A stretch of DNA of 64,000 nt from Dyadobacter linearis (GTDB lineage: Bacteria > Bacteroidota > Bacteroidia > Cytophagales > Spirosomataceae). The first letter of the stretch is position 1. The number at the start of each line of letters is the position of its first letter. The notes under the pieces are model-generated. The model was not told where the DNA came from and ran no database searches. It worked only from the letters and a program-made list of their open reading frames with translations. The stretch is from positions 248,001-312,000 of the forward strand of contig NZ_CAJRAU010000001.1 in NCBI RefSeq assembly GCF_907165045.1, given 5' to 3'. Positions 35,734 to 45,912 of this stretch are shown one piece after another. The position numbers were made by a program, and so were the translations under genes.

Positions 35734-38052
35734 TTATTTCCCCACGATTTCCACTGCGCCGCCTGCGGGAAAACTGAATTTCACAAACTTCCCGTCGTCC
35801 CCAATCTTCTTAGCGCCTTTGGATAAGGTGATATTATACCCTGCGGAAGCCAGTTCGAGCGAAGCTTCTCCGGCTTTCTCAGCAGATAAACTGATATGGC
35901 TGATTTTTCCGCCTTTCCGCTGCGCGCTTACCAGGATCGCACCTTCCGCACGTAAATTGTTGAATGCGGCCTCCTGCCAGTCTGCCGGTAACGCGGGCAT
36001 GATCTGGATGAAGCCGGCGTAGCTTTGCAGCATCATTTCCTGCAAACCCGATGCAAATGCGAAGTTTCCTTCGAGGGTGAACGGACGGTAGGTGAATTTG
36101 GAAAGACCTGATTTAGTCTGGTCGCCGTTGGCGTGGAAGCTGTTGGGCAGACAAAATGCTTTGGCGAAAGTAGCCAGTGCGTCGCGGGCGCCGGCGCCGT
36201 CTTTGGCGCGGGCTTTCAGGTTGGCGAGCCAGGAATAGGAATAGCCGCACCAGTAATCCGGCCCGACCTTATCCAGCAATGCAATCGTATTTTTGATCGT
36301 TTGCTGCGCCTCTTCTCCATCTTCCCACTTGATGAGTCCCAGTGGATGGATTGCCATTACGTTCGAAAAATGCCGGTGCGATTCGTTGTAAGGGTGCCCG
36401 GGCGCAAACATCAGTTCAAGCTCGGCTGTTTTGGCATAATCCGGGAATTCTTTCAAAATGCCCTGCCATTTATCCGCCTGCGCCTTATCTCCCATCGCCA
36501 GCGCAATTTCTGCGCCAGCTGTTAATGTGAATTTGATGATCGACAGGTCGTAATTGGTAGTCTGTGAAAACCAGGCTTCGAGGCTATTGTTATGAATTTC
36601 AGGGCTTGAACTGATCGGCAGCTGCCGCTGACCTTTGTCGTTTTTAACCGTAATATTTTCAAAAAACGCACACACTTCCTTAAACCAGGGATATGCCCGG
36701 TCTTTCAAAAATGTCTTATCCATACTGTACCGCCACTGCAAATAGTAGTGCTGCGCCAGCCAGCCCGATACTGTCGGCGAAAGCGAATACTGGATCCAGC
36801 CTCCCATTTCAGTCCCGTCGAGCGTGGTTACGCCGGGTACTGCGAGTCCTTTTACACCAAAATAATCCTCGGTGTAGCGCAGGTAGTTCTTTTTGTTTTC
36901 GTCAAGATGATCCAGATATCCGAGCGCTTCTTCCAGGTGATTGCCGCTGTATGCGGGCCAGTAACTGAGCTGGGTATTCAGATCGTGGTGGTAATCGCCC
37001 TTCCAAGGCGGAATGCGACCATTATCTGCGGTCCACACAGCCTGCAAGGAAATCGGCGGTGCCCCGCGCCGGGCTGCTGAACCAAATTTATATTGTTCGA
37101 GATACCATTGCTTTTCGATCAGCGGATCAGGGACCCGGATTGATGATTGCTGCCAGAACTTAGTCCACCAGGCTGCGTGCGTGGCATGCGTAGCTGCATA
37201 AGTATCTTTCAATGCAGCTTGGGTAACAGTAGCCGCTGCCGGCTGCACAGCTGCTTTGGGGTAATGCGAAGACACGCTCCACACACCTTCAATAATACCT
37301 TTACCCGCTGATTTCCAGCGCACTGTGATTTCATATTTAAATCCACCCCACCCTTCCTGATTGTAGGTAATGCTGTTTTCAGTGCGCTTGATCGGACCTT
37401 GCTTGTAGCCTAATCTGACCAGATCTTCACCGCCTACCGGATCAGGTGCCGCGCCAGCTTTGACTTTTCCTTCATATTGCGGCGCTATTAACTCGGGCGT
37501 AAATTCATTCCCCAAACCTTCAAACCGAAACCAGCCAACCGGCTTCGTGGCGTGCACGAAAGTTTTCAGTACCATCCCGTTAGACCATTCCACGACCGCA
37601 GTCGCATTCGCTATTTCCAGATCCGCCTTTTTAACGGAAATACCTTCCGGCAAACGGAATTCCAGTGCACCGGCGGGGATTTTGGAAGGAGCAGGTTCTT
37701 TATCATAAGGCGCGTCCAGATACTGCTGAACGGGCTTATAGTCCTTTTTACGAACCTGCTCCTGCACCCATTTGAAACTAAACTCCTCCCTGTGCAAGCC
37801 CGCCATCGGTCGCATATCCCACACATCGGCACGGTCGAGTGAAAAACGGAGCTTGCCCTCTTTTTCCCAGATCAGCGCGCCCACAGTCCCGTTCCCGAGC
37901 GGCAGGGCTTCATCCCAGCTTTTTGCCAGTTTGTCAAAATGGAGATTATGTTCCGGTTTCGGCTGGGCATTCACCAGTGCCGGCAGCAGCAAAATGGCGC
38001 AGATCAACCCAAGTTTATCACGAAAAAAAGCATTGCAGGATCTCAAAATCAT
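35734..38052 (-). CDS. GH95-type alpha-L-fucosidase
   Basis: A 772-aa secreted glycoside hydrolase. After a signal peptide ending near LVNAQP comes the GH95 N-terminal domain with the family hallmark AKSWDEALPLGNGTVGALIWE and the substrate region around LDRADVWDMRP. Middle signatures, in an (alpha/alpha)6 barrel, include PPISLQAVWTADNGRIPPWKGDYHHDLNTQLSYWP in pieces, and SPTVSGWLAQHYYLQWRYS. The C-terminal beta domain ends in FSFPAGGAVEIV. GH95 enzymes remove alpha-1,2-linked (and related) L-fucose from glycans by inversion; some members are alpha-L-galactosidases. Position after SusC/SusD and beside fucose-catabolic genes supports the fucosidase reading. Confidence 0.88.
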   Translation of the reverse strand: MILRSCNAFFRDKLGLICAILLLPALVNAQPKPEHNLHFDKLAKSWDEALPLGNGTVGALIWEKEGKLRFSLDRADVWDMRPMAGLHREEFSFKWVQEQVRKKDYKPVQQYLDAPYDKEPAPSKIPAGALEFRLPEGISVKKADLEIANATAVVEWSNGMVLKTFVHATKPVGWFRFEGLGNEFTPELIAPQYEGKVKAGAAPDPVGGEDLVRLGYKQGPIKRTENSITYNQEGWGGFKYEITVRWKSAGKGIIEGVWSVSSHYPKAAVQPAAATVTQAALKDTYAATHATHAAWWTKFWQQSSIRVPDPLIEKQWYLEQYKFGSAARRGAPPISLQAVWTADNGRIPPWKGDYHHDLNTQLSYWPAYSGNHLEEALGYLDHLDENKKNYLRYTEDYFGVKGLAVPGVTTLDGTEMGGWIQYSLSPTVSGWLAQHYYLQWRYSMDKTFLKDRAYPWFKEVCAFFENITVKNDKGQRQLPISSSPEIHNNSLEAWFSQTTNYDLSIIKFTLTAGAEIALAMGDKAQADKWQGILKEFPDYAKTAELELMFAPGHPYNESHRHFSNVMAIHPLGLIKWEDGEEAQQTIKNTIALLDKVGPDYWCGYSYSWLANLKARAKDGAGARDALATFAKAFCLPNSFHANGDQTKSGLSKFTYRPFTLEGNFAFASGLQEMMLQSYAGFIQIMPALPADWQEAAFNNLRAEGAILVSAQRKGGKISHISLSAEKAGEASLELASAGYNITLSKGAKKIGDDGKFVKFSFPAGGAVEIVGK

Positions 38053-38075
38053 TTCAGGTTTAGGAATAGATAAAG

Positions 38076-39605
38076 TTAATAGCCCGGATTTTGCACCAGA
38101 TTTTTATTCCGGTCAACTTCCGACTGCGGGAATGGGAGCAGATTTTCTTTTTCTCCAAATGACAAGGTAACCCCGGCTGGATTTTTCACCATAGCCAGTC
38201 TTTCGGCCATAATTCCCCATCGTTTCAGATCGAAATAACGATGCCCTTCCATGGCCAGCTCGGTGCGCCGTTCGTGGCGGATGAAATCGCGCAGTTTTTC
38301 TTTGGTATTGTACATCGTCTGGTCCACTGGCGGCAGATTCACGCCCGTTCTCGCGCGGATTTTATTCAATGCATCATAAATGCTGGCGTCCGGCCCGGAA
38401 ACTTCATTTTTAGACTCGGCAAATGCGAGCAAAACTTCCGCATAACGCATGTGCACCACATTCATATCGGTCAACGGGATTTTAGATCTGTCCCAGGGCA
38501 GTTTGGAAACGTCCATATATTTCTTCTGAACAAAACCGGTCAGGATCGGGTCTGTGGTGTTAAATACGGATCCGTCGGGGTTAATATGCGGGTCGCCTGG
38601 CACGAGTACCGTCATTTTCAGCCTCGGGTCTCTTTTATCGTAAGGCTTGGCCGCATCGTAACCCGAGCCTGGATCCGTGATCTTTTTCCCGTTTGTCATT
38701 TCATATTCGTCCACCAGGTTCTGGTAAGGCTGAATACCTCCATACCAGCCAATTTCAACGAGCATTCCTTCATTGCCCTGCGGGTTATTGGGTGCCAGAT
38801 ATTTGGTTGAAAAAATGATTTCCGGATTTCCCTGCTGGGTAGGTTGCAGAAACAGGTTCGCATAACCACCCTGGAAAATGGAATAGGTATTGGTAGCCAT
38901 GATCTCGCTCGTCAATGCAACTGCGTCGGCCCAGTTTTTCTCATACATCCTCACCCGCGCTTTCAACATCTGCGCACTGGCTTTTACAGCATGGCCCGCA
39001 TAGGCAGTAGCAGGCAGTTTGGCGATCGCATCGTCCAGGTCTTCCACTACAAAGGCGAGCACTTCCGCTTTGGGACTTTTGGCAATTTTGGCAGCTTCCG
39101 CATCTGCCGGCGCTTCCTTATATAAGACCACATCGCCAAAGAATTGCACAAGCTCGAAATAGAACAATGCACGCAAAAACCGCACTTCCGCCGAATAGAC
39201 ATCCTTTTTAGCCGGCGGCAATTCTGTCACGGTTCCTACATTTGCAAGAAAATAATTACAGGCCGCGATCCCCGCATAAGGATCATTATACAGCGACGAG
39301 TTGATATTCGAAGGGTTTATAATACCAATAGTCGCGTTGTTGAAATTGAAGTAACTGTGCCTGTCAAGCGCATTGTCCGAGTAGGTGTCCAGATAAGGTC
39401 TGCGGTGGCCGAAGACAGCACTTTGCAACCTGCGGTAAACCCCGGCGAGCGCCATATCCACGTCAGCCTGCGTTTTCCAGAAATTAGCACCGGAAATAGC
39501 GTGCAGCGGGTCTTTGTCAAGATAGCCGTCGTCGCAGGAACTAGTACCGCCCAGCACGAGGCTCGCCAGCATGGCGGAGAAAATATATTTATGTCTGAAA
39601 TTCAT
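38076..39605 (-). CDS. SusD/RagB-family lipoprotein of the fucoside locus
   Basis: A 509-aa surface lipoprotein. The start MNFRHKYIFSAMLASLVLGG leads to a lipobox (TSSC, Cys near residue 24) and the typical YLDKDPLHAISGANFWKT segment. The SusD body shows FLRALFYFELVQFFGDVVLY and VHMRYAEVLLAFAE, and it ends KNLVQNPGY. It captures the glycan for the SusC partner just upstream (39-bp gap). ATG 39605 is preferred because the signal peptide begins there; the frame opens at 39635. The fucosidase gene follows after 23 bp, so the three genes form an operon. Confidence 0.93.
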   Translation of the reverse strand: MNFRHKYIFSAMLASLVLGGTSSCDDGYLDKDPLHAISGANFWKTQADVDMALAGVYRRLQSAVFGHRRPYLDTYSDNALDRHSYFNFNNATIGIINPSNINSSLYNDPYAGIAACNYFLANVGTVTELPPAKKDVYSAEVRFLRALFYFELVQFFGDVVLYKEAPADAEAAKIAKSPKAEVLAFVVEDLDDAIAKLPATAYAGHAVKASAQMLKARVRMYEKNWADAVALTSEIMATNTYSIFQGGYANLFLQPTQQGNPEIIFSTKYLAPNNPQGNEGMLVEIGWYGGIQPYQNLVDEYEMTNGKKITDPGSGYDAAKPYDKRDPRLKMTVLVPGDPHINPDGSVFNTTDPILTGFVQKKYMDVSKLPWDRSKIPLTDMNVVHMRYAEVLLAFAESKNEVSGPDASIYDALNKIRARTGVNLPPVDQTMYNTKEKLRDFIRHERRTELAMEGHRYFDLKRWGIMAERLAMVKNPAGVTLSFGEKENLLPFPQSEVDRNKNLVQNPGY

Positions 39606-39644
39606 TTTAGTAAAGTTTAAATGGCTGTAAATCAATGCCAGAAT

Positions 39645-42600
39645 TTAGAACTTGATACTTAACCCTGCGGTGTAGATCTTCAACTGAGGGAACTGTGCAA
39701 ACCTGCCTGAACCCGCTCTCTCCGGATCATTTCCCTCATATTTAGTCCAAGTTAAAAGATTATCTCCCGACACGTAAATCGTCAATCCCTTGGATTTGAT
39801 CTTGCTCAGCAACTTCTCGTTGAATGTGTAGGACAGGTAAAGGTTTTTCAAACGCAGGTAAGACGCATCCTGGATAAAATAGGTAGAAGCGTACCCAGAA
39901 ACACCCGCATAACCAGTAAGGTAAGTAGCTGGAATCGTGTTACTTGGATTGGTCGGCGACCAGGCATCGAGGAATCTCGTCGGAGGCGCGGAACCTTGCT
40001 GGAACGGTTCGTAACCCCAGCCGTTAACCTGCGTATTCACCCCCTGAACACCCTGGAAGAATGCGGTCAGATTGAAGCCTTTCCAACCTGCATTCAGGCT
40101 GAAAGAATAGTTGTATTTCGGAAACCTGCTGATGCGGATCCTGTCTTCCGGCCCCACCGTACCATTTCCATCCACATCACGGATTTTCAGGTCACCCGGT
40201 TTCAAAGTACCCGAGGAAGGTTGTTTCGGAGAGTTATTGATTTCTTCCTGACTTTGGAAAACGCCGATCCAGTCGTACACAAAGAAATTATTGTAAGGCT
40301 GGCCGACTTCGATCGTACCCAATGTAGGCGCGAGCAATTTGGTAACCTTGTTGTTGAATTTATGATAAAGTATGCTCACGCCGTAGTTGAAATCACCAAA
40401 GCTCTTCCGATGACGCAGCTCCACTTCCAGACCCGTATTTTGCATTCCACCCGCATTCACAATAGGCGCGAGCAAGCCCACGCTACTCGGCAAATCGGCC
40501 CGCGTAGAAAGAATATCGGTCGTATTTCGTTTGTACCAGTCGATCGTCGCGCCGAAAAGACCTTTGTAGAGATCAATATCAAGTCCAAAATCCAGCATTG
40601 CCGTTTTTTCCCATCTCAGATCTTTGGTCACCAGGCGGGTCAGCTGCGCGCCGGAGCTCAAACCTGCAAACGGATAAGCCGTGAGACTAAGAATATCCTG
40701 GTAGGGATAGTTACCCGCCAGATTGATCCTGTCGGCCACACCCACATTGATCTCCTGATTTCCCAAAACCCCATAAGAAGCCCGGAGTTTCAGGTTATCG
40801 ACCCAGGAAAGGGAGTTTTTGATAAAACCTTCCTCCGAAATCCTCCAAGCCGCAGAACCTCCGCCAAACGTTCCCCAGCGCGAACTTACACGTGAAGTAC
40901 CATCGCGGCGGATATTCCCTTCAAGAAAATATTTACCCTTAAAATCATAATTGACACGACCGAAATACGATTGCAATGCCCATTCGGTAGCTGTACCGCC
41001 GGTAGTCTGGTTGTTCGGCCCGCTTCCGTCCAATACCATCAGGCTCGTGTTCGGGAAGTCGAAACGGCTACCCGAAAGGCGCTCAGTCAGGTTATTTTGT
41101 TGCTCAAAACCGGCCAGAAGTCCCAGGTTGTGATTGGTCCCAAATTGTTTGGTATAATTCAGCGTACTGAAAAAAGTCCTGGTAATGCTCCGGTCTTCCC
41201 GCTGCTGCAACCCGAAAAATGTCGGATTCCCATTCGCTACCTGCACGTAAGTACCCTCTGTATTAGGGTGATAAGCAAATGAAGGCGAACCGAACTGGCG
41301 GTTTTTCAACTGATCATTGTAAAAGGTAAGTCCCGCTTTATTCAGCCATTTCAGACCTTTTAGAATCTCGATCTCCACGAAAGCCTGCGCATTGACATTG
41401 TAGGTTTTGGTATACTGTCCGCCCGTCGCATACACTTCCTCCACACTCCTGTTTCCCGAGCCATTTGTCGTAAAATCGCGGTTCGTGATCCGCCCGCTTC
41501 CATCAGGCAGGAAAGGTCCGAATGTAGGTCCCGACGCGTAGGCCAGCAACAGCAGATCGTCATTCACCAGCCACGGCGCTTTCGCATCCTGGAAAGAAAG
41601 GTTCAGGTTCGTGCCAACGCGCACCCTTTTGTGCACCTGTGTAGAGAAGTCGATCAGACCATTGTAACGTTTGTACAGATAGCCTTTTGTGATACTTTCC
41701 TGATCGAGAAAATTGAAGGAAACATTATAAAGCGTTTTCTCATTTCCACCGCTGAAACCCAGGTGGTGGTTCTGGATCGGACCTTTATCCAGCACATAAT
41801 CCAGCCAGTTGAAGTTGGGATACTGCTCACTGTTGGGATTATTTTTATACAGATCAATCTGTTCCTGCGTGTAGATCGGCGCCTGACCACTTCTCGCGCG
41901 TGCCGAATTGTACATTTCCATATACTGCACAGAATTCGTGATCAGCTCCGGTGTCCGCGTGGCTTCACTGAGTCCGAAGCTGCCGGTATATTCAATTTCG
42001 GAAGAGCCTGCTTTTCCTTTTTTTGTCGTGATCAAAATAACACCGTTCGCCGCGCGCGCACCGTAAATAGAGGCTGATGCAGCATCTTTCAATACGGTCA
42101 CACTTTCTATATCCTGCGGAGAAAGGTTTTTGATGGAAGCAATAATACCATCGACGAGGATCAGTGGCGCATTGGAGGCACCAAATGAACCGAATCCCCG
42201 CAACTGGTAGGATGCATCGTCACGTCCCGGCTCCCCGGTAGACTGGATAACGTCCAAGCCCGAAACCCGGCCTTGCAGCAAATTCTGCACATTAGGTACC
42301 GGCCGTTCCGTCAGTTCCTTCCCTGAAACCGTGGTCACCGAACCGGACAAATTCGCTTTTTTGGCGGTTCCATAACCGACTACCACTACTTCGGAAAGGG
42401 AAGATTCTTCGGCTTTCAAACTGACATCCAGCGTAGTTTGCGTACCGGCAGGAATTTCCTGTCTTAAATAGCCTATATAACTGAAAACCAGCGTCGAGTT
42501 CGGCTCGATCTGCAAACTGTATTTACCCTCGGCATCGGTGATCGTTCCCGTGGTAGTACCCTTCACCTGCACACTCGCTCCCGGCAGCGGCGCATTGTCA

Positions 42601-42812
42601 TTGTCGAAAACAGTACCCGAAATCTGGCGGTTCTGACCAAAAGATACGTGACAGAAAATGAGCAAAACCACCACCAGTACCTTTGAAAACCGATCTGAAA
42701 GACCATTGAAATGCGCCGGCTTAACTAAGTGAACGCCGCTTCGACCGCACAGACGCCAGGACGCGAGCCAGCCCGACCTCGTCCGTGACTCAGGGTTGTA
42801 AATTTGATCCAT
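39645..42812 (-). CDS. SusC/RagA-family TonB-dependent transporter of the fucoside locus
   Basis: A 1055-aa outer-membrane importer without an STN domain, unlike the SusC at 10353. It has a long N-terminus (about 40 residues) before a hydrophobic signal (VLVVVLLIFCHVSFGQ), a carboxypeptidase-regulatory-like domain (ISGTVFDNDNAPLPGASVQV), EEVVVVGYGTAKK-like sequence, the plug (RVSGLDVIQSTGEPG) and a barrel ending in LKIYTAGLSIKF. Lack of STN implies control by the divergent AraC regulator rather than by an ECF/FecR pair. First of the SusC-SusD-GH95 operon; the start may instead lie farther inside, since the extended N-terminus is unusual. Confidence 0.92.
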   Translation of the reverse strand: MDQIYNPESRTRSGWLASWRLCGRSGVHLVKPAHFNGLSDRFSKVLVVVLLIFCHVSFGQNRQISGTVFDNDNAPLPGASVQVKGTTTGTITDAEGKYSLQIEPNSTLVFSYIGYLRQEIPAGTQTTLDVSLKAEESSLSEVVVVGYGTAKKANLSGSVTTVSGKELTERPVPNVQNLLQGRVSGLDVIQSTGEPGRDDASYQLRGFGSFGASNAPLILVDGIIASIKNLSPQDIESVTVLKDAASASIYGARAANGVILITTKKGKAGSSEIEYTGSFGLSEATRTPELITNSVQYMEMYNSARARSGQAPIYTQEQIDLYKNNPNSEQYPNFNWLDYVLDKGPIQNHHLGFSGGNEKTLYNVSFNFLDQESITKGYLYKRYNGLIDFSTQVHKRVRVGTNLNLSFQDAKAPWLVNDDLLLLAYASGPTFGPFLPDGSGRITNRDFTTNGSGNRSVEEVYATGGQYTKTYNVNAQAFVEIEILKGLKWLNKAGLTFYNDQLKNRQFGSPSFAYHPNTEGTYVQVANGNPTFFGLQQREDRSITRTFFSTLNYTKQFGTNHNLGLLAGFEQQNNLTERLSGSRFDFPNTSLMVLDGSGPNNQTTGGTATEWALQSYFGRVNYDFKGKYFLEGNIRRDGTSRVSSRWGTFGGGSAAWRISEEGFIKNSLSWVDNLKLRASYGVLGNQEINVGVADRINLAGNYPYQDILSLTAYPFAGLSSGAQLTRLVTKDLRWEKTAMLDFGLDIDLYKGLFGATIDWYKRNTTDILSTRADLPSSVGLLAPIVNAGGMQNTGLEVELRHRKSFGDFNYGVSILYHKFNNKVTKLLAPTLGTIEVGQPYNNFFVYDWIGVFQSQEEINNSPKQPSSGTLKPGDLKIRDVDGNGTVGPEDRIRISRFPKYNYSFSLNAGWKGFNLTAFFQGVQGVNTQVNGWGYEPFQQGSAPPTRFLDAWSPTNPSNTIPATYLTGYAGVSGYASTYFIQDASYLRLKNLYLSYTFNEKLLSKIKSKGLTIYVSGDNLLTWTKYEGNDPERAGSGRFAQFPQLKIYTAGLSIKF

Positions 42813-42906
42813 AAATCTGAAAATGTTTAAATATATCAGGACTGCGCGCTGGTTTAACTCAGCTTGCTTACAGACAAATAAATAGTGATTTAGTTCAAAA
42901 AAGTGA

Positions 42907-42938
42907 TTTTGGGTTGATATTTTGTAGTACTATATTTG
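42907..42938 (+). promoter_or_regulatory. Good Bacteroidota promoter for the AraC gene
   Basis: TTTTG (-33; 42907-42911), a 19-bp spacer and TATATTTG (-7; 42931-42938), with the start codon 19 bp further at 42958. This is the best -33/-7 match in the window. Confidence 0.65.
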
Positions 42939-42957
42939 CAATACGCTCAACTTTTCT

Positions 42958-43845
42958 ATGAAACCAAGCTTCGCAATACTTTCCGACCTGGCCCATTCCC
43001 GCAAATCATTCGTGGTGAAGAAAATTGCGCGCTCAACTTTCTCGACAGACTTCCATTTTCACAAGGAATGCCAGCTGGTTCATATCGTTTCGGGCTCCGG
43101 CGTGCGCATTATCGGGCATTCTGTTGAGCGATTTGAAAAAGGCGACCTCACTTTTGTCGGGGCCAACGTGCCGCACGTGTGGTACAGCGAGGCCGAAGCA
43201 GAAGTTTCGGAGCCGCTTGAAGCCGTTTCACTCGCACTTTACATTGATTCTGAGCTGTTTTGTGAACAAATGGGCGGGCTTATTGATGTTAAGAAAGTAC
43301 AGAACTTTTTCAACGACGCACAACGCGGGCTGAAAATCCAGGGAGATAAAAAAGAGCTGGTGATCAGTATTTTAGAAGAAATGCTGGAACAAAAAGACGT
43401 GCATCTGCTATCTTCTTTCCTGCGCATCCTAGTGTACCTGAGCGACCCCGCGGAATCGACTTACCTCAATGCGCCCGACCCGATTTCCACCTATTCGATC
43501 CAGCCGCACGGGCGGATCCCGAAATTGATGTATTACATCCACCAGAACTTCAAGGATGACATTAGTCTGGAACAAGCCGCTTCGGTTTCGGGTCTCCAAA
43601 TCCATGCATTCTGCCGTTATTTCAAGGCGCTTACCAACCGGACCTTTTCAGAATTTTTGAATGATGTCAGGATCGGTTTTGCGTGTAAATTGCTCCACCA
43701 ATCCGACTTACCTATTACTCAAATCGCGCTGGAATGCGGTTACAGCAACATTTCCTATTTTAACCGTTGTTTTAAAAAGATCAATAAAATGTCCCCGAAA
43801 GAGTTTCGCGACTCCCTGGAAACCCGCAACCGGCAGAAACTCTGA
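42958..43845 (+). CDS. AraC-family regulator with cupin sensor domain
   Basis: A 295-aa regulator. The N-terminal cupin (about 10-110) has HFHKECQLVHIVSGSG and FVGANVPHVWYSEAE, which would bind a sugar or its derivative. The C-terminal AraC double helix-turn-helix (about 190-288) has ISLEQAASVSGLQIHAFCRYFK and LPITQIALECGYSNISYFNRCFKKI. It is divergent from SusC and convergent with fucP (8-bp gap), so it sits between the two halves of the fucoside locus and is the natural candidate for its activator. L-fucose or fuconate as inducer is inference. Confidence 0.92.
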   Translation: MKPSFAILSDLAHSRKSFVVKKIARSTFSTDFHFHKECQLVHIVSGSGVRIIGHSVERFEKGDLTFVGANVPHVWYSEAEAEVSEPLEAVSLALYIDSELFCEQMGGLIDVKKVQNFFNDAQRGLKIQGDKKELVISILEEMLEQKDVHLLSSFLRILVYLSDPAESTYLNAPDPISTYSIQPHGRIPKLMYYIHQNFKDDISLEQAASVSGLQIHAFCRYFKALTNRTFSEFLNDVRIGFACKLLHQSDLPITQIALECGYSNISYFNRCFKKINKMSPKEFRDSLETRNRQKL

Positions 43846-43853
43846 GCGCATTA

Positions 43854-45113
43854 TTACAATGCTGCTTCCTGATCAATATTCAGCACACGATAGCCTGATC
43901 TGGCATAAAACACAAGATATGCATAGCAGATAGCCGGCATGATAAATGCGGGTTTAATACCGAATGCATCCGAAAGCAGCCCCATCAGCGGCGGGACGAT
44001 CGCCCCGCCCACAATACTCATGATAATCAGCGACGATCCCGTCTTGGTATATACGCCGAGGTTTTTAATGCTGAGTGTAAATAAGATTGGGTACATGACC
44101 GAAGTGAACAGCCCGACCAGCGACAATGCATAAACGGACACATAGCCGCCGCTGAATATCGAAATGCCGATCAGCGCAATCGCAGCTGCCGAGCAAAACG
44201 CCAGGATTTTTGTTGCATTCAGATTGCGCAGCGCAAAAGCGCCGGCGAGCCTTCCTATCAGGACCAGCGCCATATAAAAGGTAATAAAAAGGGCGGCACT
44301 TTGTTCGGTAAGGCCGGCTATTCCTGAGGCTTTTGCATAACGGATCATAAAACTGACAATCCCCACTTCCGCACCCAGATAGCAGAAAACGCCCAACGCA
44401 CCGAGTACGGTATGACGGAATTTCAACACAGAACGGAGCGAGCCCGCACTTTCTCCATCACCTTCGATTTTAGGGAGTTTAATCAAAAACACCAACAGCC
44501 CTATTGCCACAAATAATCCACCCAGACTCAGATAAGGCACTTTTACCAACTGCGCTTCTGAATTCAGATATGCATTTAGCTGCGCCGGATCAAACTGCGC
44601 GACGGTTTGCGGCGGCACTTCCACGGCATGCAGCAGAAACCGGCTCCCGATATACGGTCCCAATGTGGCGCCCAGAGACCCTACCGCCGATGCCAGACTT
44701 AACCGGCTTGAAGCACGGTCGGGATTGCCTAGGACAGAAATGTATGGAGTAGCAGTAACTTCCAGGAAAGTAAATCCGGCCGCCATAATGAAAAGTGCGC
44801 CGAGAAAAAGCGGGTAATAGCGCACGCTGGCTGCCGGGAAGAACATAAATGCGCCGATTGCCGCAGTGAGCAGGCCGGTTACCATTCCGGCTTTGTAGCC
44901 ATATTTATTGATAAATTTCCCAACCGGCAACGCGAGCAAAAAGTACGCCCCAAAGAAAGCCGACTGGATCAGTGAAGATTGAAAATCAGTGAGTTGACAA
45001 GCCCTTTTAAGGTGAGGTATTAAAATATCGTTGATGTTGCGACTGAGGTTCCAGATGAACATCAGGCTCATGACAACCAACAGCGGGATAAGTACGTTTT
45101 TACCGTTTTTCAT
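43854..45113 (-). CDS. fucP: FucP-type L-fucose/proton symporter (MFS)
   Basis: A 419-aa inner-membrane permease of the FucP subfamily of the major facilitator superfamily with about 12 hydrophobic helices. Evidence includes MFIWNLSRNINDILIPHLK, FFGAYFLLALPVGKFINKYGYKAGM and LFIMAAGFTFLEVTATPYISVLG. FucP proteins import L-fucose (some import related deoxysugars, glucose or galactose) with a proton. The ATG overlaps the SDR stop codon by 4 nt (ATGA), which fixes the start and suggests translational coupling. The three-gene order fuconate dehydratase-SDR-fucP makes L-fucose the likely substrate. Confidence 0.85.
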   Translation of the reverse strand: MKNGKNVLIPLLVVMSLMFIWNLSRNINDILIPHLKRACQLTDFQSSLIQSAFFGAYFLLALPVGKFINKYGYKAGMVTGLLTAAIGAFMFFPAASVRYYPLFLGALFIMAAGFTFLEVTATPYISVLGNPDRASSRLSLASAVGSLGATLGPYIGSRFLLHAVEVPPQTVAQFDPAQLNAYLNSEAQLVKVPYLSLGGLFVAIGLLVFLIKLPKIEGDGESAGSLRSVLKFRHTVLGALGVFCYLGAEVGIVSFMIRYAKASGIAGLTEQSAALFITFYMALVLIGRLAGAFALRNLNATKILAFCSAAAIALIGISIFSGGYVSVYALSLVGLFTSVMYPILFTLSIKNLGVYTKTGSSLIIMSIVGGAIVPPLMGLLSDAFGIKPAFIMPAICYAYLVFYARSGYRVLNIDQEAAL

Positions 45114-45877
45114 CTTTTGTACCCCAATTCTGCCCCGCCACTTACCGGCATTATACAACCTGTTACAAACCGCGCGGCGTCAGAAACCAGGAACACGGCT
45201 ACGTCGGCGATCACGTCGCCTTCCGGGCAGTAACCTAGCGGGTGGATATTGTTTAGATATTGAGCAATGAATTCAGGATCAGGCTGTTCTTCTGACCATT
45301 TCCGTAACATCGGTGTCCACACACCGGCCGGACAAACTGCGTTTACCCGAATACCAAACGGTGCATAATCGAGCGCCATTGCCTTGGTGAGCGCGTTCAT
45401 TCCTCCCTTTGTGCCCACATAAGCCGCGTGATTTTCCTGCCCTATTTCAGCAACCATGCTGCTGGTATTCAGGATGCAGCCTTTGGTTTGTTTCAACAAT
45501 TCAATGCCATATTTAGTAGTCCAGAAAACACTTTTCAGGTTTACAGCAAACAGATCATCCCACTCCTCCTCCGAAGTTTCATCCAGCGTTTTCGACGGAC
45601 TTGCAATTCCTGCATTGTTGTGAATGACATTTATATTACCAAAAACCGCAATGGTATGTTCAATAGCGCTTTTTACCTCATCAGCTGACTTGACATTCCC
45701 CGCGAAAGCAGCGAGTGGAAATCCGGAAAATTCTGTTGCAAGCTGGTCCAGAGCCTCCCTATCCGAATCCACGACCGACACACTTGCGCCCGCCGCGAGA
45801 TATGCTTCCACACACTTCCTGCCGATGCCCGCGGCGCCGCCGGTTATAAAAATCACCTTTCCGTCTAGTACTCCCAT
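45110..45877 (-). CDS. SDR-family dehydrogenase of L-fucose catabolism
   Basis: A 255-aa classical short-chain dehydrogenase/reductase. It has the NAD-binding TGGAAGIG motif, HNNAGIA, the catalytic Ser in NTSSMVAEIG and YVGTK (Tyr-Lys pair). In oxidative L-fucose pathways SDR enzymes occur twice: L-fucose dehydrogenase (fucose to fuconolactone) and 2-keto-3-deoxy-L-fuconate dehydrogenase. Either fits here; the sequence alone does not decide, and its neighbour FucP and fuconate dehydratase support a role in this pathway. It lies 35 bp after the dehydratase. Confidence 0.82.
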   Translation of the reverse strand: MGVLDGKVIFITGGAAGIGRKCVEAYLAAGASVSVVDSDREALDQLATEFSGFPLAAFAGNVKSADEVKSAIEHTIAVFGNINVIHNNAGIASPSKTLDETSEEEWDDLFAVNLKSVFWTTKYGIELLKQTKGCILNTSSMVAEIGQENHAAYVGTKGGMNALTKAMALDYAPFGIRVNAVCPAGVWTPMLRKWSEEQPDPEFIAQYLNNIHPLGYCPEGDVIADVAVFLVSDAARFVTGCIMPVSGGAELGYKR

Positions 45878-45912
45878 ATTTTGTTTGAACTGTTCCTTTC
45901 GGGCGGCTCGTT

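Noticed and set aside
39996..40895. 299-aa open frame on the plus strand
   Set aside because: Antisense to the SusC gene of the fucoside locus; typical mirror of a GC-rich coding frame.
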